In this document: positions 1-11,968 of the stretch, one piece after another
Layout of the letters: each line of letters opens with the position of its first letter
Position numbering within the stretch: position 1 is the stretch's first letter
NCBI RefSeq assembly: GCF_963169125.1
Contig: NC_084802.1
Span: 114,146,903 to 114,210,902 of the forward strand
Direction of reading: 5' to 3'
DNA length: 64,000 nucleotides
Source of the DNA: Humulus lupulus
Taxonomy: Eukaryota > Streptophyta > Magnoliopsida > Rosales > Cannabaceae
Notes under the pieces: model-generated
What the model was told of the DNA's origin: nothing
What the model saw: only the letters and a program-made list of their open reading frames with translations
Databases searched by the model: none
Position numbers and translations under genes: made by a program

Positions 1-474
1 TGATTGAGAAAAATAAAGGAAATATGCCATTACCTTTTCCTACTCCAAGCCGTCCATCACCCTTTCCCTTTCTTATTTTATTTTATTTATTTAAATTAAT
101 TTAATCAATTATATCTAATATATGGAAATTATAAAATATGTAGAAAATCTACACATGTGCATCATGTTACCATGCACTTGCACACACTAAATCACTAGGG
201 TGCATCACTATCTACCATGCACCTTAGTGCATTCAACCAAAACTCACATAATCACATTTTTAAAATAAAAATAAATATATATTATTTAACAAGTAATTTC
301 ACAAAATATTCTACAAACAATTCTATCAATTAAATAAAATAACAGACAATCAAATAAAACAAACAACAACTAATAAAATAAATAACATTTAAATAAAACA
401 ATTTATCACACTTAACACTTAAATAAAATAAATCACAAAATTTTAATAAACAAAAAAAAATTTGGTGCACTACA
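1..474 (-). repeat. E1 3' LTR (partial, U3 end only)
   Basis: The sequence is nearly identical to about 10806-11270 and ends in GTGCACTACA at 474, which on the minus strand is the LTR start TGTAG. The remainder lies left of the window. A polypurine tract abuts it on the element side (475-494, AAGGAGGG on the minus strand). Confidence 0.92.
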
Positions 475-1024
475 TTATACCCTCCTTAAAAGGAATTTCG
501 TCCCGAAATTCTTTCTTACCAAATAAGTCAGGGTATCTTGCTTTCATGTCTTCCTCCAACTCCCATGTTGCTTCTCGTTCCGTACTATTCTTCCACAAGA
601 CCTTAACTAGTGGAATCCTTTTGGATCTCAATTTCTTGATTCCATTTTCAATAATGCGCTCAGGCTGTTCATCATAACTCAGGTCCTGCTTCAGCTGTAA
701 CGACTCGTAACTCAACACATGAGAGGGGTCTGACACATACTTACGCAACATCGAGATGTGAAAGACGTTATGCGTTTCAGCTAATATTGGGGGCAGTGCC
801 AAACGGTACGCAACTTATCCTACTCTGGCCAATATCTCAAATGGACCAATATATCTTGGGCTTAACTTCCCTTTCTTTCCAAAACGCATCACACCTTTCA
901 TCGGCGAGACTTTCAAGAAAACAAACTCGTCCACTGAAAACTCGATGTCCCTTCTCTTGAGGTCAGCGTAGCTCTTTTGCCTACTCTTCGCAGTAAGCAT
1001 CATTTGGCGAATCTTCTCAATCAC
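470..1024 (-). pseudogene. E1 pol 3' end: integrase C-terminal region and chromodomain
   Basis: This is the last part of the E1 polyprotein, in the same frame as everything upstream to 5152. It shows the GPY/F-like block (GKLSPRYIGPFEIL), the [12 protein letters not shown] block and a Tekay-type chromodomain ending in TWELEEDMKARYPDLF. An in-frame TAA near 812 interrupts it. The final stop codon (TAG, 470-472) lies inside the first bases of the 3' LTR, so the reading frame runs through the polypurine tract into the LTR. The chromodomain is thought to guide integration into heterochromatin in this lineage. Confidence 0.85.
475..494 (-). promoter_or_regulatory. E1 polypurine tract
   Basis: Minus-strand purine run AAAAGGAGGG lies directly before the TG of the 3' LTR, the expected second-strand primer position of an LTR retrotransposon. 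Confidence 0.7.
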
Positions 1025-1276
1025 CTCACTGGCTTCCCTAACTGCTTCAGGACCTAAAATCTATTTCTCCCCAACTTCATCCCAGTGCAAAGGAGATCTA
1101 CACTTACGCCCATAAAGCATCTCATAGGGAGCCATCCCAATGGTAGATTGGTAACTGTTATTGTACGAGAACTCCATTAGGGGTAGATATCGGTTCCAAG
1201 ACTCTGAAAAGTCCAAAGCACAGCACCTCAACATGTGTTCTAAAATCTGAATTGTCCTCTAAGACTAGCCATCAGT

Positions 1277-2464
1277 CTAAGGATGAAAAGCGGTGCTAAA
1301 CTTTAGTCTTGATCCCACAGCTCTCTGTTTCCCTTTCCAAAAGTTCGATGTGAAAACTGACCCTTGATAAGAAATTATTGACTTTGGCACCCCATGAAGT
1401 CTCACTATCTCACTAACATACAAGTCAGCATATTGATCCGCTAAGTATGTGGTCTTAACTGGCAGAAAATGGGCAGACTTAGTGAGTCTATCTACTATCA
1501 CCCACACTGAGTCGTGCTGCTTGGTAGTTCTAGGCAACCCTACCAATAAATCCGTCGCGATATCCTCCCATTTCCATTCAGGAATGTAGAGCGGTTGAAG
1601 CAACCCTGCTGGCCTCTGGTGTTCCGCTTTGACTTGCTGGCATGTCAAACATCTAGCAACAAACTCAGCAATGTCCCTCTTCATTCCATGCCACCAATAT
1701 AATGCCTTAAGGTCTTGGTACATTTTCGTGGACCCTGGGTGCAAGGAATAAGGCATTGTGTGCGCTTCTTTCATAATACTTTCGTTAATTTCAGCATTGT
1801 CAGGCACCCAAATCCTATCCTTGTATCTTAGCAATCCACCATTAGACAATGTGAAATCACTACTGCCACCTTCTTGTACCAAAGCCTCTTGTTTCATTAA
1901 GGCTTCATCCAATTTCTGTCCTTCTCGAATTTGTTCTAATAGAGAGGATTGCAATGTGAGGTTCGCCAAACTTCCCATCACAATTTCGATGCCGGCATTT
2001 ATGATCTCTTTCTGAAGAGGCATCTCAATTGTATGTAGTGCTGAGACACTCCCATGTCCCCGCCTGCTCAAAGCATCTACAACCACGTTGGCCTTGCCTG
2101 GGTGGTATAGAATCTCACAGTCGTAGTCCTTTACTAATTCCAACCACCTTCGCTGCCTCATGTTCAGTTCCTTTTGTGTGAAAAAGTATTTTAGAATTTT
2201 GTGGTCGGTGTATATCTCACACTTGTCTCCATACAGGTGATGTCTCCATATCTTTAGTGCGAACACTACTGCTGCCAATTCAAGGTCATGAGTGGGATAC
2301 TGCTGCTCATAATCCTTGAGTTTTCTGGACGCATAAGCTAACACCTTCCCTTCTTGCATCAACACGCATCCCAAGCCATTCTTTGATGCATCACAGTACA
2401 CCACAAATTTTCCGCCCTCAGTGGGAACACAAAGAATAGGCACGGAAATCAACTTATCCTTCAT
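1277..2464 (-). pseudogene. E1 pol: RNase H and integrase segment
   Basis: A 395-codon open stretch. RNase H is seen in [24 protein letters not shown] and YTDHK; the integrase zinc region is H...[10 protein letters not shown]; the core starts WEDIATDLLVGLP. The second catalytic Asp of integrase (usually S-D-R/Q) is replaced by Tyr in SYQGSVFTS. The segment ends at an in-frame TAG (1277-1279) in the motif around the third catalytic residue. Two more TAGs follow within about 20 bases, one of them at the position of the catalytic Glu. The integrase is therefore dead on two counts. Confidence 0.88.
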
Positions 2465-2515
2465 GGTCTGAAAACTCTCTTCACATTTTTCTGTCCATGC
2501 AAACTTCTGATGTTT

Positions 2516-3055
2516 CTAGGTTAAGTTGGTCAACGGGGTGGCGATCTTCGAGAAACCCTCGACAAACTTCCTATAATAACCCGCCAACCCTAAGAAACTC
2601 CGTACTTCTGAGGCATTCTTTGGCTGAGGCCAGTCTCTAATGGCCTCGATCTTCGATGGGTCTACTGCTATCCCATTCTTAGAAACTATGTGCCCTAAGA
2701 AGGTTACCTGTTCCAACCAAAACTCGCATTTAGAGAACTTGGCGTACAACTGATGTTCTCGTAATCTGTTCAGAGTCAATCTCAAATTCTCCTCGTGCTC
2801 CTCCCCGGTCATCGAGTAAATGAGGATATCATCACTGAACACTTCTACAAACTTGCCCAAGAAGTCCTTGAATACCCTATTCATCATGCCCATAAAGGTT
2901 GTTGGGGTGTTGGTGAGTCCAAAGGACATCACTAAGAATTCATAGTGCCCATAGCGAGTTCTAAAGGCCATTTTCGGAATGTCTACCTCTTTCACTTTCA
3001 ACTGATGGTACCCGGATCGCAGATCAATCTCCGAGAATACTGAAGCCCCTTGTAG
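2516..3055 (-). pseudogene. E1 pol: reverse transcriptase palm/thumb segment
   Basis: This segment continues the E1 frame after a TAA at 3056-3058. It contains [20 protein letters not shown], the catalytic box as FSDDILIYS near 2835 (usual form F/Y-x-DD), and the connection block [19 protein letters not shown]. It ends at an in-frame TAG (2516-2518). Apart from the bounding stops the fold motifs are intact. Confidence 0.88.
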
Positions 3056-5152
3056 TTAATCAAAAAGGTCGTCTATCCTAGGCAAAGGATATTTATTCTT
3101 AATGGTGACCTTATTGAGCTCTCGGTAATCAATGCACATTCTCATACTCCCGTCCTTCTTCTTCACAAATAGGACTGGTGCTCCCCATGACGAATGGCTA
3201 GGTTTTATGAACCCTTTGTCCAACAACTCCTGTCGTTGATTCTTAAGTTCCTTTAACTCTACCGGCGCCATTCGATAGGGTGCTTTAGAGATTGGTGCAG
3301 ATTTAGGTGCAAGTTCGATTACAAACTCGATTTCTCTGTCCGGGGGTAGTCCTGGTAATTCCTCAGGAAACACCTCCGGGAACTCACAAACAATATGTAC
3401 ATTTTCTGGCCTTAGTTCTGACTCTTTGGACTTATCCACCACACTGGCAAGGAACGCCGAACATCCATGTTGCATCATATTCCGTGCTTCCAGTGCAGAT
3501 ATTATGGGTGTTTGAAAGCTCGCTACTTCGCCTTTAAAGGAAAAGACATCTCCTTCCTTTGGCCTGAACTCCACGGTCTTCTTTCGATAGTCTATCGTAG
3601 CCCCATGTTTGGATAACCAATCCATGTCGAGTATGACATCATAATCCGGTATACTCAGTTCTATGAGATATGCTGAGCACTCCCTGCCCTCTACCATTAC
3701 AGGTGTTGACGGTAACCACTTATTTGACAACATCATATCTCCCGATGGCAACAATGTACTAAAGGTATGTTCAAACATCTTATAAGGCATATTCAGTCTA
3801 TCAATCACATTCATGGAAACATAGGAATGAGTTGCTCCAGAATCAATTAAGACTCTACACATTGTACCAGATATAGGGAGCTGACCTGTAACCACAGTGT
3901 TGCTATTGGCCGCTTCGTTCTGGGTTAAGGCGAAAACTCTTGCTGGCACCAGATTGTTATTGTTATTCTGCCCCGCCTTCCATTGTGGGCAATTCTTTCT
4001 CAAGTGTCTTGCCTGGCCGCACTTGAAGCATTTGTTGGTACCGGCCTGGCACTCTCCTGGGTGTCTCTTCGAGCATTTAGGACAGATAGGATGCTCGACT
4101 TGGTTGCCTTGTTGGTTCCCACGGTTTCGGTCATTGAAGCGGTTGTTGCGGTTGCTATGGTTCTGGGAGTTGTGGTTTTTGCTATTCATGGCTGGAGGTC
4201 TAGGTCTTTTATCAACCCCACTATTCTGCCCTTCATTAGCCTTTCTCTTGTTGCTCTCATGGAAGCGCTTGTTGCGGTAGTTATCTCTTCCTGCAGCATT
4301 ATCCTTCCATATCCGTTCCTCCAAATATTCAACTTCAAGAGCTTTATCCAGTACCTCTGCATAACTGACCTCCTTAGCACTGGTCATCCTAACGTCCCTC
4401 GCAATCATTGGTTTGAGTCCCCTTACAAACCTCTGGACTCGCAATGCATCAGTCAGCACCACTTCAGGGGCAAATTTGGCCAATCGATCGAACTTCTGTG
4501 CATAGTCATTGTCCGAAAGATTCCCTTGTACCAGAGTCATAAATTCATCAACCTTAGTTGCTAGCACAGCTAGACTGTAATACTTCTTACTGAATGCCTG
4601 GACAAACTCCGCCCAATTCATGGTATTTGGATCACGGGTCTGTTTAGTCACGTCCCACCAAATCCGTGCATCCATCTTAAGTAGATAAACTGCGCAGGAA
4701 ACCTTTTGGCGGTCATCTAACTCCATATGATCAAAAATAGCCTCAACAAACCTTAACCAATCTTCTGCCACCATTGGATCAACTTTCCCTTCAAACGTCG
4801 GTGGGGCTTGTTTCCTGAAGCGTTCATATACTGGTTTGAACCCATAGGCTACTGGTAGTGGTACAGGTGATGGCACTGGCGGCTGGGGTTGCGCCACTGG
4901 TACTTGAGGTATCTGGTGTGTTTGGGATGTTTGCGGTGCTTGTCTAGCTTGTGCTAGTTCCTCATCTCTTAGTCTCAACTGTTCTCTTAACCTTACTACC
5001 TCTGCGGCCAGGTCCACAGATGGTGCTGCTAGAGCTGCAGGTTGAATAGATGGAATTTCAACGTCAGGGGTGGCCGTAGTTTCAGACCTTGTGGAGGCAC
5101 CTTTTCCTCTGTCTCTTCCTCTTCCCTTTCCTCTTATTCCTCTGGTCGACAT
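3056..5152 (-). pseudogene. E1 gag-protease-RT N-terminal segment
   Basis: A 698-codon open frame that begins at the likely gag start ([12 protein letters not shown]). Residues about 110-290 match the chromovirus gag core ([32 protein letters not shown]). A CCHC knuckle ([14 protein letters not shown]) is near residue 390, the protease motif [11 protein letters not shown] near 438, and the first RT blocks ([41 protein letters not shown]) close the segment. Gag, protease and RT share one frame, as usual for Tekay. The segment ends at a TAA where relatives have Gln. Confidence 0.93.
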
Positions 5153-5422
5153 GATGAAGCTCTAAGGCAATCAAAGGAAAATTATAAGGAAGGAACATTG
5201 CATATTGGTTTGATAGATATTGCAAAATCATATATTCAAACCACATCATTTAGAGTTTGCAGCAAAATATCCATAACATTCAAAACGTTTAAATTATTCC
5301 AAAATTAAACAATCCCAAAAAGTGTTTAATTAACCAAAACATAAATCCTTTAAGGTCTTAGAAAATTATAATTATTCTATCTCATTTATTAGCACCCCCA
5401 TGCGACAATTACGAAATGGACT

Positions 5423-5977
5423 CTAGTCCTCAACGGTGGACTCGTCCCCTGAATTATAGTCAAAGATATCCTCCAGAATGGGGAAATAGTCAAGCGCGCT
5501 TGCCATAATCTCCATCCTCGCGGTCAGACGTGGTATAGCTTGTAGTACTTCCTCAACTGCCGATTCTCTTTCCACGTCATGTACCGTCTCTAAACGCTCC
5601 TCTATTTCGCCATCATCTGTCTTTACTAATACTAGATCCTGACGACTAAGGTCGTAACTTACCAGAAAGTCGTGATTCATAAACTCCATGGTGCTAAACT
5701 CCATGTCATCTAGCACAACGTCATTCCATGATTGATTTAACTATTGAAGAGTCTCCGGGTACATCGACAAAGCTTCACTCCTCACCCAGAATTGTTCTAT
5801 GGGACAAAGCAAGGCTCCCCTCTTATTCATTATTCCTTGGATACAATCGCAGACCTCCTTTGTCATCTTTAAGACCGTCTTGCGCCAATCATAAGGGTCC
5901 TCATCAAGCTCGACTCTTGGAATCACACGGATCTCCTTAAGCAATTGTTTCCTTGTCGTTCTCAACACAGGAGGCAT
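5423..5977 (-). pseudogene. E1 pre-gag ORF of unknown function
   Basis: One reading frame of about 184 codons lies between the 5' LTR side and gag. It starts MPPVLRTTRKQLLKEI, is broken by a single in-frame TAG at 5738-5740, continues through VLDDMEFSTMEF, and ends in a strongly acidic tail (DIFDYNSGDESTVED). I recognise no domain. The N-terminal half is basic/mixed with a Trp-containing segment (DPYDWRKTV); the C-terminal half is acidic and may form helices. Tekay elements normally go straight from leader to gag. It could be a captured host fragment or an element-specific accessory ORF. Confidence 0.55.
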
Positions 5978-7992
5978 TTTTACTAGTACTTAATAAAACA
6001 TTCACATTTTCATTGGTCTATAAAAGAAAGCCACTTATTATAAAGGTTTTAGTGGGGTCTTGCTTAAAAACATGCAAGTTGGGCCCAATAGTTTTAAAAA
6101 GAAAATATGAGCTTTTATGCAAAGTTCCAAAAAAAAAAACAACCAATAATTTAAGTCCCACTGATAAGTTTAAAAAGTCTCATAAAAAATAACATTATTA
6201 AAATGACGTCTTCAAGTGATCGTTTTTCGTCCATAGGATGCCCCAAACCATACACACCAGGATGATAGAACTTCCCACATCACCACGTGTGCCACGGAGA
6301 AACCTATTTGCTATCTGGAAGGGAAAGTAAGGGATGAGCTAAAAGCCCAGTAAGGAAGTACAAACAACAAGCAAGTAAGATACAACAATTTACAAACCCT
6401 ATCATTCATATTTATACATCATAGCATCATCATAAAATTTGCATCAATATCATAAACGTAAACATATTACCACCATCATATCATAAATATCATAACATCA
6501 TAACGGAATCGTAAACATCACCAAACATCATAACATAATCATAACCATAACCAGACATCTTAACACATTCATACACAATTCCTTGTGAACATGGCCCGCA
6601 AACTTGTCCATGCCACCCTTTGAGGTAAACAAGAGTCTCTAGTCCTTGAATAACCTCGGCGCGTCCGCCCATGGAGTTACGTCTTCATATCCTTCGTAAC
6701 TCGGGTTACGTCTTCTTTATCCTTAGCAACCCATTTTGATGTGTCGCGTTCATCACGCTAACATCCAATCATATCATACAACATTCATACAAGCCAACAT
6801 ATCATCACATTATGGCATTCATAATTCATAACATTTCATTCACACAACAATCTTACCATTCATAATATCCATAAATTCTATCTAACTTCCTTACCTCAGG
6901 TCCAAGCTGAGTAAATTCACAAACTCTCTACGAGCCTATACCATAACCAAAACAATATTTCTTTGCTTCATAAAATTACTATTTTTCCCTTTCATACAAC
7001 TCATGTGTGCATGGGCCATGCACATATAATAAGAGTTACACACAACAAGCAAATATACTTAATTACACATAAGGCCATAAAAAGAATAATGCCCATTTTA
7101 CCTACTTTGCATGCATGATCTTTCTATAAAAACTACATGGTTGAATAATAGACATAATTTTGGACGTAAAAGTGAATTTGCGTGTAACATGCATACGTGG
7201 GAGTTATTTTATTGAAAAATAAAGAAAAATCTTAACTATTAAAATATACACTCATACCATATTAAAAATACAATTTTTAATATTACCATAATTTAGGGTA
7301 TTAATTTATTTCAAATACTAATCAAATTCATTTTATTGAATCACACTACATTTTTTTTTACAAAAATTCCAGCAATGATATTTAGCATTAAAATCACTAT
7401 ATTGAATTTAAAACCTCATATTTTTCTAAAAATATAATAAAAATTCTGTAGGTATTTATTTGAGTAAAAATATTATTTTATTGTGACTTTGTAATGACCC
7501 AACTACTCTAGACTTTGGACCATTAATGAAAACTACACATAGACACTAATCCTTAATAAAACTTACAAGTGAAAAGACCATAACTTTATTTAAGAAACTT
7601 GTAAAAATAAAAGTTAAACTTACATAAAATTTAAGTTAGGATACGGGATCCCATTGTTTTAAAATCAAAACTTGACATAATTAAAAAGAGATTTACTTAA
7701 CAAAATGCGGAAAGATACATGTAAAAACCATAAGAAACAAAACTACATCCTCGAATCGAAATGCTCGGCTCTTGAATCCATTCCGCCTCAATACACATTC
7801 TCTAAGCTTCCAAGAACCTTCCCCGCCACTAAGACAAATTTTCCTGCACATATAAACAAAAAGGAATGAGCCTAATGCCCAGCAAGGAAAATCTAACATA
7901 TAGCCATATACATAAAAATTCATAGTGCAACATAAAAAAAAACATACCATAACACATATATCACATACATACTATAATGGCCATTATTACTT

Positions 7993-8158
7993 GGGGTCCC
8001 ATAGACTAAACAAGTCATATGCCCATTAGATTAGTGGGGTCCTATTAGCTAAGCAGGTTATATGCCCATAATCTATTTGGGGTCCTACTAGCTAAGCAGG
8101 TCATATGCCCATAATCTATTTGGGGCTTGTTAGTCATATGGGTCATATGCCCAAGCCT
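7993..8158. repeat. 43-bp tandem repeat, about 4 units, inside sA
   Basis: Units start GGGGTC/GGGGCT at 7993, 8036, 8079 and 8122, exactly 43 bp apart, each carrying CATATGCCCA-like sequence. The last unit is shorter and more diverged. Confidence 0.85.
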
Positions 8159-8694
8159 ACAAACATACATATCATAACATATTTCATAACATAAAAACCA
8201 TATAAAACATATAGCACATAAATCCTATCCTATTTTCCTTACCAAAATAACCGGGATATGAGAACTGATTTGGGACCCTCGAACACTCCTAAAAACCATT
8301 TATAATAAGGTGAGTATATTGAAGAAAAGGGAAATGAAAGGAATGGAAGGACTATACCATTGAGAAAAATACTTACCAAAAACTTATGTGCAAGTTCTTA
8401 GATTTCCTAACCAAAATAAAGAATAGGTTAGAAGGCTGAGTAGAAGACTATGAGAACTTTAAAGAAAATAATACCGAAATGGACTAGAGTTTGGGATACC
8501 TTGAGTACTTCTATGATCAATCTAAACCTTGATTCGAAATGTGAATAGAACCTTACTTCCCAAGTGTTTGGTAAGCTTATAGTGATCAAGCTTATAATTC
8601 TCAACCCAAGTGTTTACACTCTCACAATAACCTAGCAAATTGCAGCCTCTGAACTTAGCTTGATGGATGAATGAAAAATGCTTGGTGCTAGGTC

Positions 8695-8704
8695 CTATTT
8701 ATAG
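8695..8704 (-). promoter_or_regulatory. TATA box of solo LTR sA
   Basis: Minus-strand CTATAAATAG matches the plant TATA consensus and is conserved at the equivalent place in sB (18015-18024), about 1.2 kb before the LTR end in element orientation. Confidence 0.7.
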
Positions 8705-9450
8705 AGTTCTAGGAATAAAAATCTTTTTTTTTGCTTTGAATAAAAATAATAAATTTAATTGAAAATATTTAAATATCCTTCAGCCAAAGGCTTAGGAATT
8801 GTTTAAATTTTTCAGAGAGATTTAAGGATTCAAAGCTTGATTTTTAAAATAATAAAAACAAATAGAATCCTAACTTCTAATTCCCTAAATCTCGTAACTC
8901 TAAACTTCCCTTCAGTAAAATCAACATATCTGGAGCTGTAGAACTTTGATTTGGACTCTCTTTATACCGTTAGAAAGCTCATTAAATTATCTACAACTTT
9001 TAAGAAATACTATTTTTCGAAATTCCTAATATAACTGGGTCAAAAATAAGTTGGAAGTTACAGTACCCTAAAGTTACGAAAAATCTATTTAATTATCTAA
9101 ATATCAACCTAATCCACAAATAAATAAAATTGTGATAAATGTCATGCTCCTATCAGATTTTGGTGAAGACTAAGTCTTATATTTCTCTTATTTTATCATT
9201 AAAATAACAATTTCTTAATAATCATATATATGATAAGTGTTACTATCTTATTGAGTCTATCTAAACCTTATAATATAATAAATATCACCATCATTATCAG
9301 TCATATCAATCAAACCTTAGGTTAAAATTAATATTCTTAAACTATAGGTTAAACTTAGAAAATCTACACGTGTTACTATGAGTGTCCAATTAAATCCCGA
9401 TCTGAACCAAAATCCACAGTTATAAACATACTACAACTAATACTAGCTAT

Positions 9451-9470
9451 TACTACTACTACTACTACTA
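9451..9470. repeat. (TAC)n microsatellite
   Basis: An uninterrupted run of TAC trinucleotides lies near the U3 end of solo LTR sA. Shorter ACT runs occur at the matching place in sB. Confidence 0.8.
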
Positions 9471-11344
9471 TCTAACTAGCTAAGTAAATTCTGGGACTCT
9501 ACAGACTTAAAATACCCTTTTAATTTCATAAAATCAACATAGCATTAAAGACATTACTTATGTATGCAAATCACTTTTTCACCAAACTTATTACCCAATT
9601 ATTTACAAAAATCAGCAAGCATAATTACTCATGAAATTCATCTTTTATCTCATGCCTTTCAAAAAATCCATTACAAAATCATACATGTCCAATAAACATA
9701 ATAAACCACAAATCCTACATGCTCTTATTATACAAATAATTCCATGAACATCACTAACACATATTCATATACAACCTTATAAAACCCTACAATAATAACA
9801 ACATGCATTATTACATAAACACCATTATTCATATACGCGTTTATATTAAACCTAACATGTTTCTATCATCTTTCATGCATACCATAATTTATTTCTTCAT
9901 AATATCATATACATCCTAGCAAAATTTCATGGATCCAATTATCAAGATTCCAAATTATTATTATACCCAAATTACATAGGTCGTAAAACATAGATCTAAC
10001 ATATTGAAAATCACAAAACATAAAACAAAATATAGAGGGGATCCTTAGATATGCTTAGGCCGAAATCTTCATGTATACAATCATAAATTATCACTAATCA
10101 TCATACATAGAAAATCAACACCAAAACCCCTTTATGCATTAAACCACAATACCCTTCATGCAAGATCAAATAACACATCACCAACAAGATAATAAGAACA
10201 CTAAGTAACCTATTTTCCTATCCAAAACACAAATCCCCTTTCAACCATAGTCTCTCTAATAATATTACCCATCAAATACCAATAACGACAAAATTGAGGG
10301 AGGGATTTCAATACCTCTCTTGATAGAAATCAAGAATCCAATCTAGAAGCACCTCCTTGCTCAAACCCTAGGAGTTGTATTTTTTTTAATATCAAGATGG
10401 AGAAGAAGATGAACACCAAAAGTTAGAGACAACCCAAATGAATATACTAGATTTAACATAAGAAATCTTAGAACAGAGCCTTGCCCTAGCTTGAACCCTT
10501 CTTCTTCTTCATTTCTTTCTTCTTCCCATTCTCTCTAGAAAATGGCAGCCCCTTACTCCTCTCTCTCTAGCTCGCCACTCTCTCTCTCTCTCTAGGTCAC
10601 GGCCAAAATGGCCCCATTTCCTTCCTTTCTTCCTTTTAATTCTTAATTCCCTCATAAAGCCTCACCAAGATGAATGGTAAGTTCCCCAATCCACTCATCT
10701 AATTTAGCCTAAAAATCCTTTATAATAAAGAGTATTTTAATTGAATAAAATGTCAAAATTCTCTTACTCAATAATAGCTATAATTCTCCAAAATTTATGT
10801 TTAATTGATTGAGAAAAATAAAGGAAATATGCCATTTCCTTTTCCTACCCCAAGCCGTCCATCACCCTTTCCCTTTCTTATTTTATTTAAATTAATTTAA
10901 TCAATTATATCTAATATATGGAAATTATAAAATATGTTGAAAATCTACACATGTGCATCATGTTACCATGCACTTGCACACAATAAATCACTAGGGTGCA
11001 TCACTATCTACCATGCACCTTAGTGCATTCAACCAAAACTCACATAATCACATTTTTAAAATAAAAATAAAAATATATTATTTAACAAGTAATTTCACAA
11101 AATATTCTACAAATAATTCTATCAATTAAATAAAATTACAAACAATCAAATAAAACAAAAAACAACTAATAAAATAAACAACATTTAAATAAAACAATTT
11201 ATCACACTTAACACTTAAATAAAATAAATCACAAAGTTTTAATAAAAAAAACAAAATTTGGTGCGCTACAATTTATAATTGTCTTCTTTTATTATGTTTC
11301 TAATAGTTTCGTTAGGGATTAATTATAAATTTTGATAGTCGTTA

Positions 11345-11638
11345 TCAAACTATTATTAGTATTTCTCTTTGATGACGGAAAAGACCTCTATTAGGTTGCC
11401 ATCTTCTAGTATGGTATAATTGTCGGGCATTATTTAATACTAATGTTTGTTGTGTAAATCTATCATATGATTCATTAATATCTACTACTTCATCCAAAGA
11501 TAATATTTCTTGATTATTATTACTAGTTATTCGATCTAAAATGCCAGTAAATCTTCTACTTAAGGTTCTACTATTCCTTAGATTACTAAAATGACTATTT
11601 ACTTGTGTCTGGCTTGGCTGGCCTGATCTGTTCGACAT
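11345..11638 (-). pseudogene. Pararetrovirus large-ORF N-terminal fragment
   Basis: The open frame starts at ATG 11638 (MSNRSGQPSQTQ) shortly after the end of the preceding small ORF and runs about 97 codons. It is rich in Arg, Ser and Asn, with no recognised domain. Its position, directly after two small ORFs, matches the start of the long polyprotein ORF in caulimovirids. It would be truncated near 11271 by the E1 insertion. Function (movement-protein side of the polyprotein) is inferred from position only. Confidence 0.5.
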
Positions 11639-11663
11639 ATCTTTCAAATTTATTACTATTTTT

Positions 11664-11954
11664 TTATTACCACGTTTTCTTCAATTTTTAATTTACTAAT
11701 CTGTTTTACTAGCTGATCTATGTCAGTTTCAATTTTATTATTTTTTGGTGGTTCGTCCCTATTAATTTTTTCACTTATTTTATCTATTTTTCATGTAATT
11801 TTATTAATAATTCAATTATAGTATTAAGTTGATGGTTTCTAGCCTCATCTTGACAGGACGTAGCAGAAGAACTGAAACAGTCTAAATTTCTATTATCATC
11901 AAAATCTTTAACTAGATTATTTGCAACAATATAATCAGGGTTATTAAAAGACAT
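11664..11954 (-). pseudogene. Pararetrovirus small ORF2-like
   Basis: Starts MSFNNPDYIVANNLVKDF at 11954, just after the stop of the upstream small ORF (11969-11971). It continues in a shifted frame after about 11795 to a Lys-rich end near 11664. The C-terminal half looks helical (DIDQLVKQISKLKIEEN). The size, near 100 residues, and the place between a first small ORF and the large ORF resemble ORF2 of badna/tungro-type viruses, a virion-associated coiled-coil protein. The frameshift makes it non-functional. Confidence 0.5.
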
Positions 11955-11968
11955 AAATAAAGCATGAA

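Larger units (their letters stand above)
7490..9503 (-). mobile_element. sA: solo LTR, Tekay-like, in E1 5' LTR
   Basis: A 2014-bp unit starting TGTAATGACCC and ending TCTACA, flanked by perfect 5-bp duplications GACTT (7485-7489 and 9504-9508). No internal region or second LTR is present, so it is a solo LTR left by LTR-LTR recombination. Orientation is minus, from the TATA box CTATAAATAG (8704-8695) and the order of the shared LTR blocks. It is related to sB at 16813-18830. Confidence 0.93.
1..11270 (-). mobile_element. E1: Ty3/gypsy chromovirus, Tekay/Del lineage, left end outside window
   Basis: The minus-strand element is bounded on the right by an LTR ending CTACA at 11270. The first bases of the window repeat the sequence at about 10806-11270, so positions 1-474 are the start (U3) of its second LTR. 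Between them lies gag-pol with aspartic protease, reverse transcriptase, RNase H, integrase and a chromodomain of the Tekay type ([10 protein letters not shown]...EATWELEEDM). The element was inserted into an endogenous pararetrovirus. Its 5' LTR was later hit by a solo LTR (7490-9503). The left TSD is outside the window; the right flank begins ATTTA. Confidence 0.9.
5978..11270 (-). repeat. E1 5' LTR and leader (left boundary not resolved), split by a solo LTR
   Basis: The right end is firm at 11270 (CTACA) because about 465 bp match 1-474. Excluding the inserted solo LTR and one TSD copy, the remaining sequence is non-coding and AT-rich. I found no clear primer-binding site left of it, so the inner boundary is uncertain, probably near 6.0-6.2 kb. 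It contains the splice-like block shared with other LTRs: donor GAG|GTAAGG at 6895/6894, CTCAT at 6338-6334, then a pyrimidine run and CAG at 6317-6315, all minus strand. A CT-rich microsatellite occurs near 10577-10593. Confidence 0.7.

Noticed and set aside
3897..4564. Two long plus-strand ORFs (127 and 193 codons)
   Set aside because: They are antisense shadows of the E1 gag/protease coding strand and show hydrophobic low-complexity composition only.
7693..7950. 85-codon minus-strand ORF
   Set aside because: Within solo LTR sA, hydrophobic by composition, not conserved in sB.
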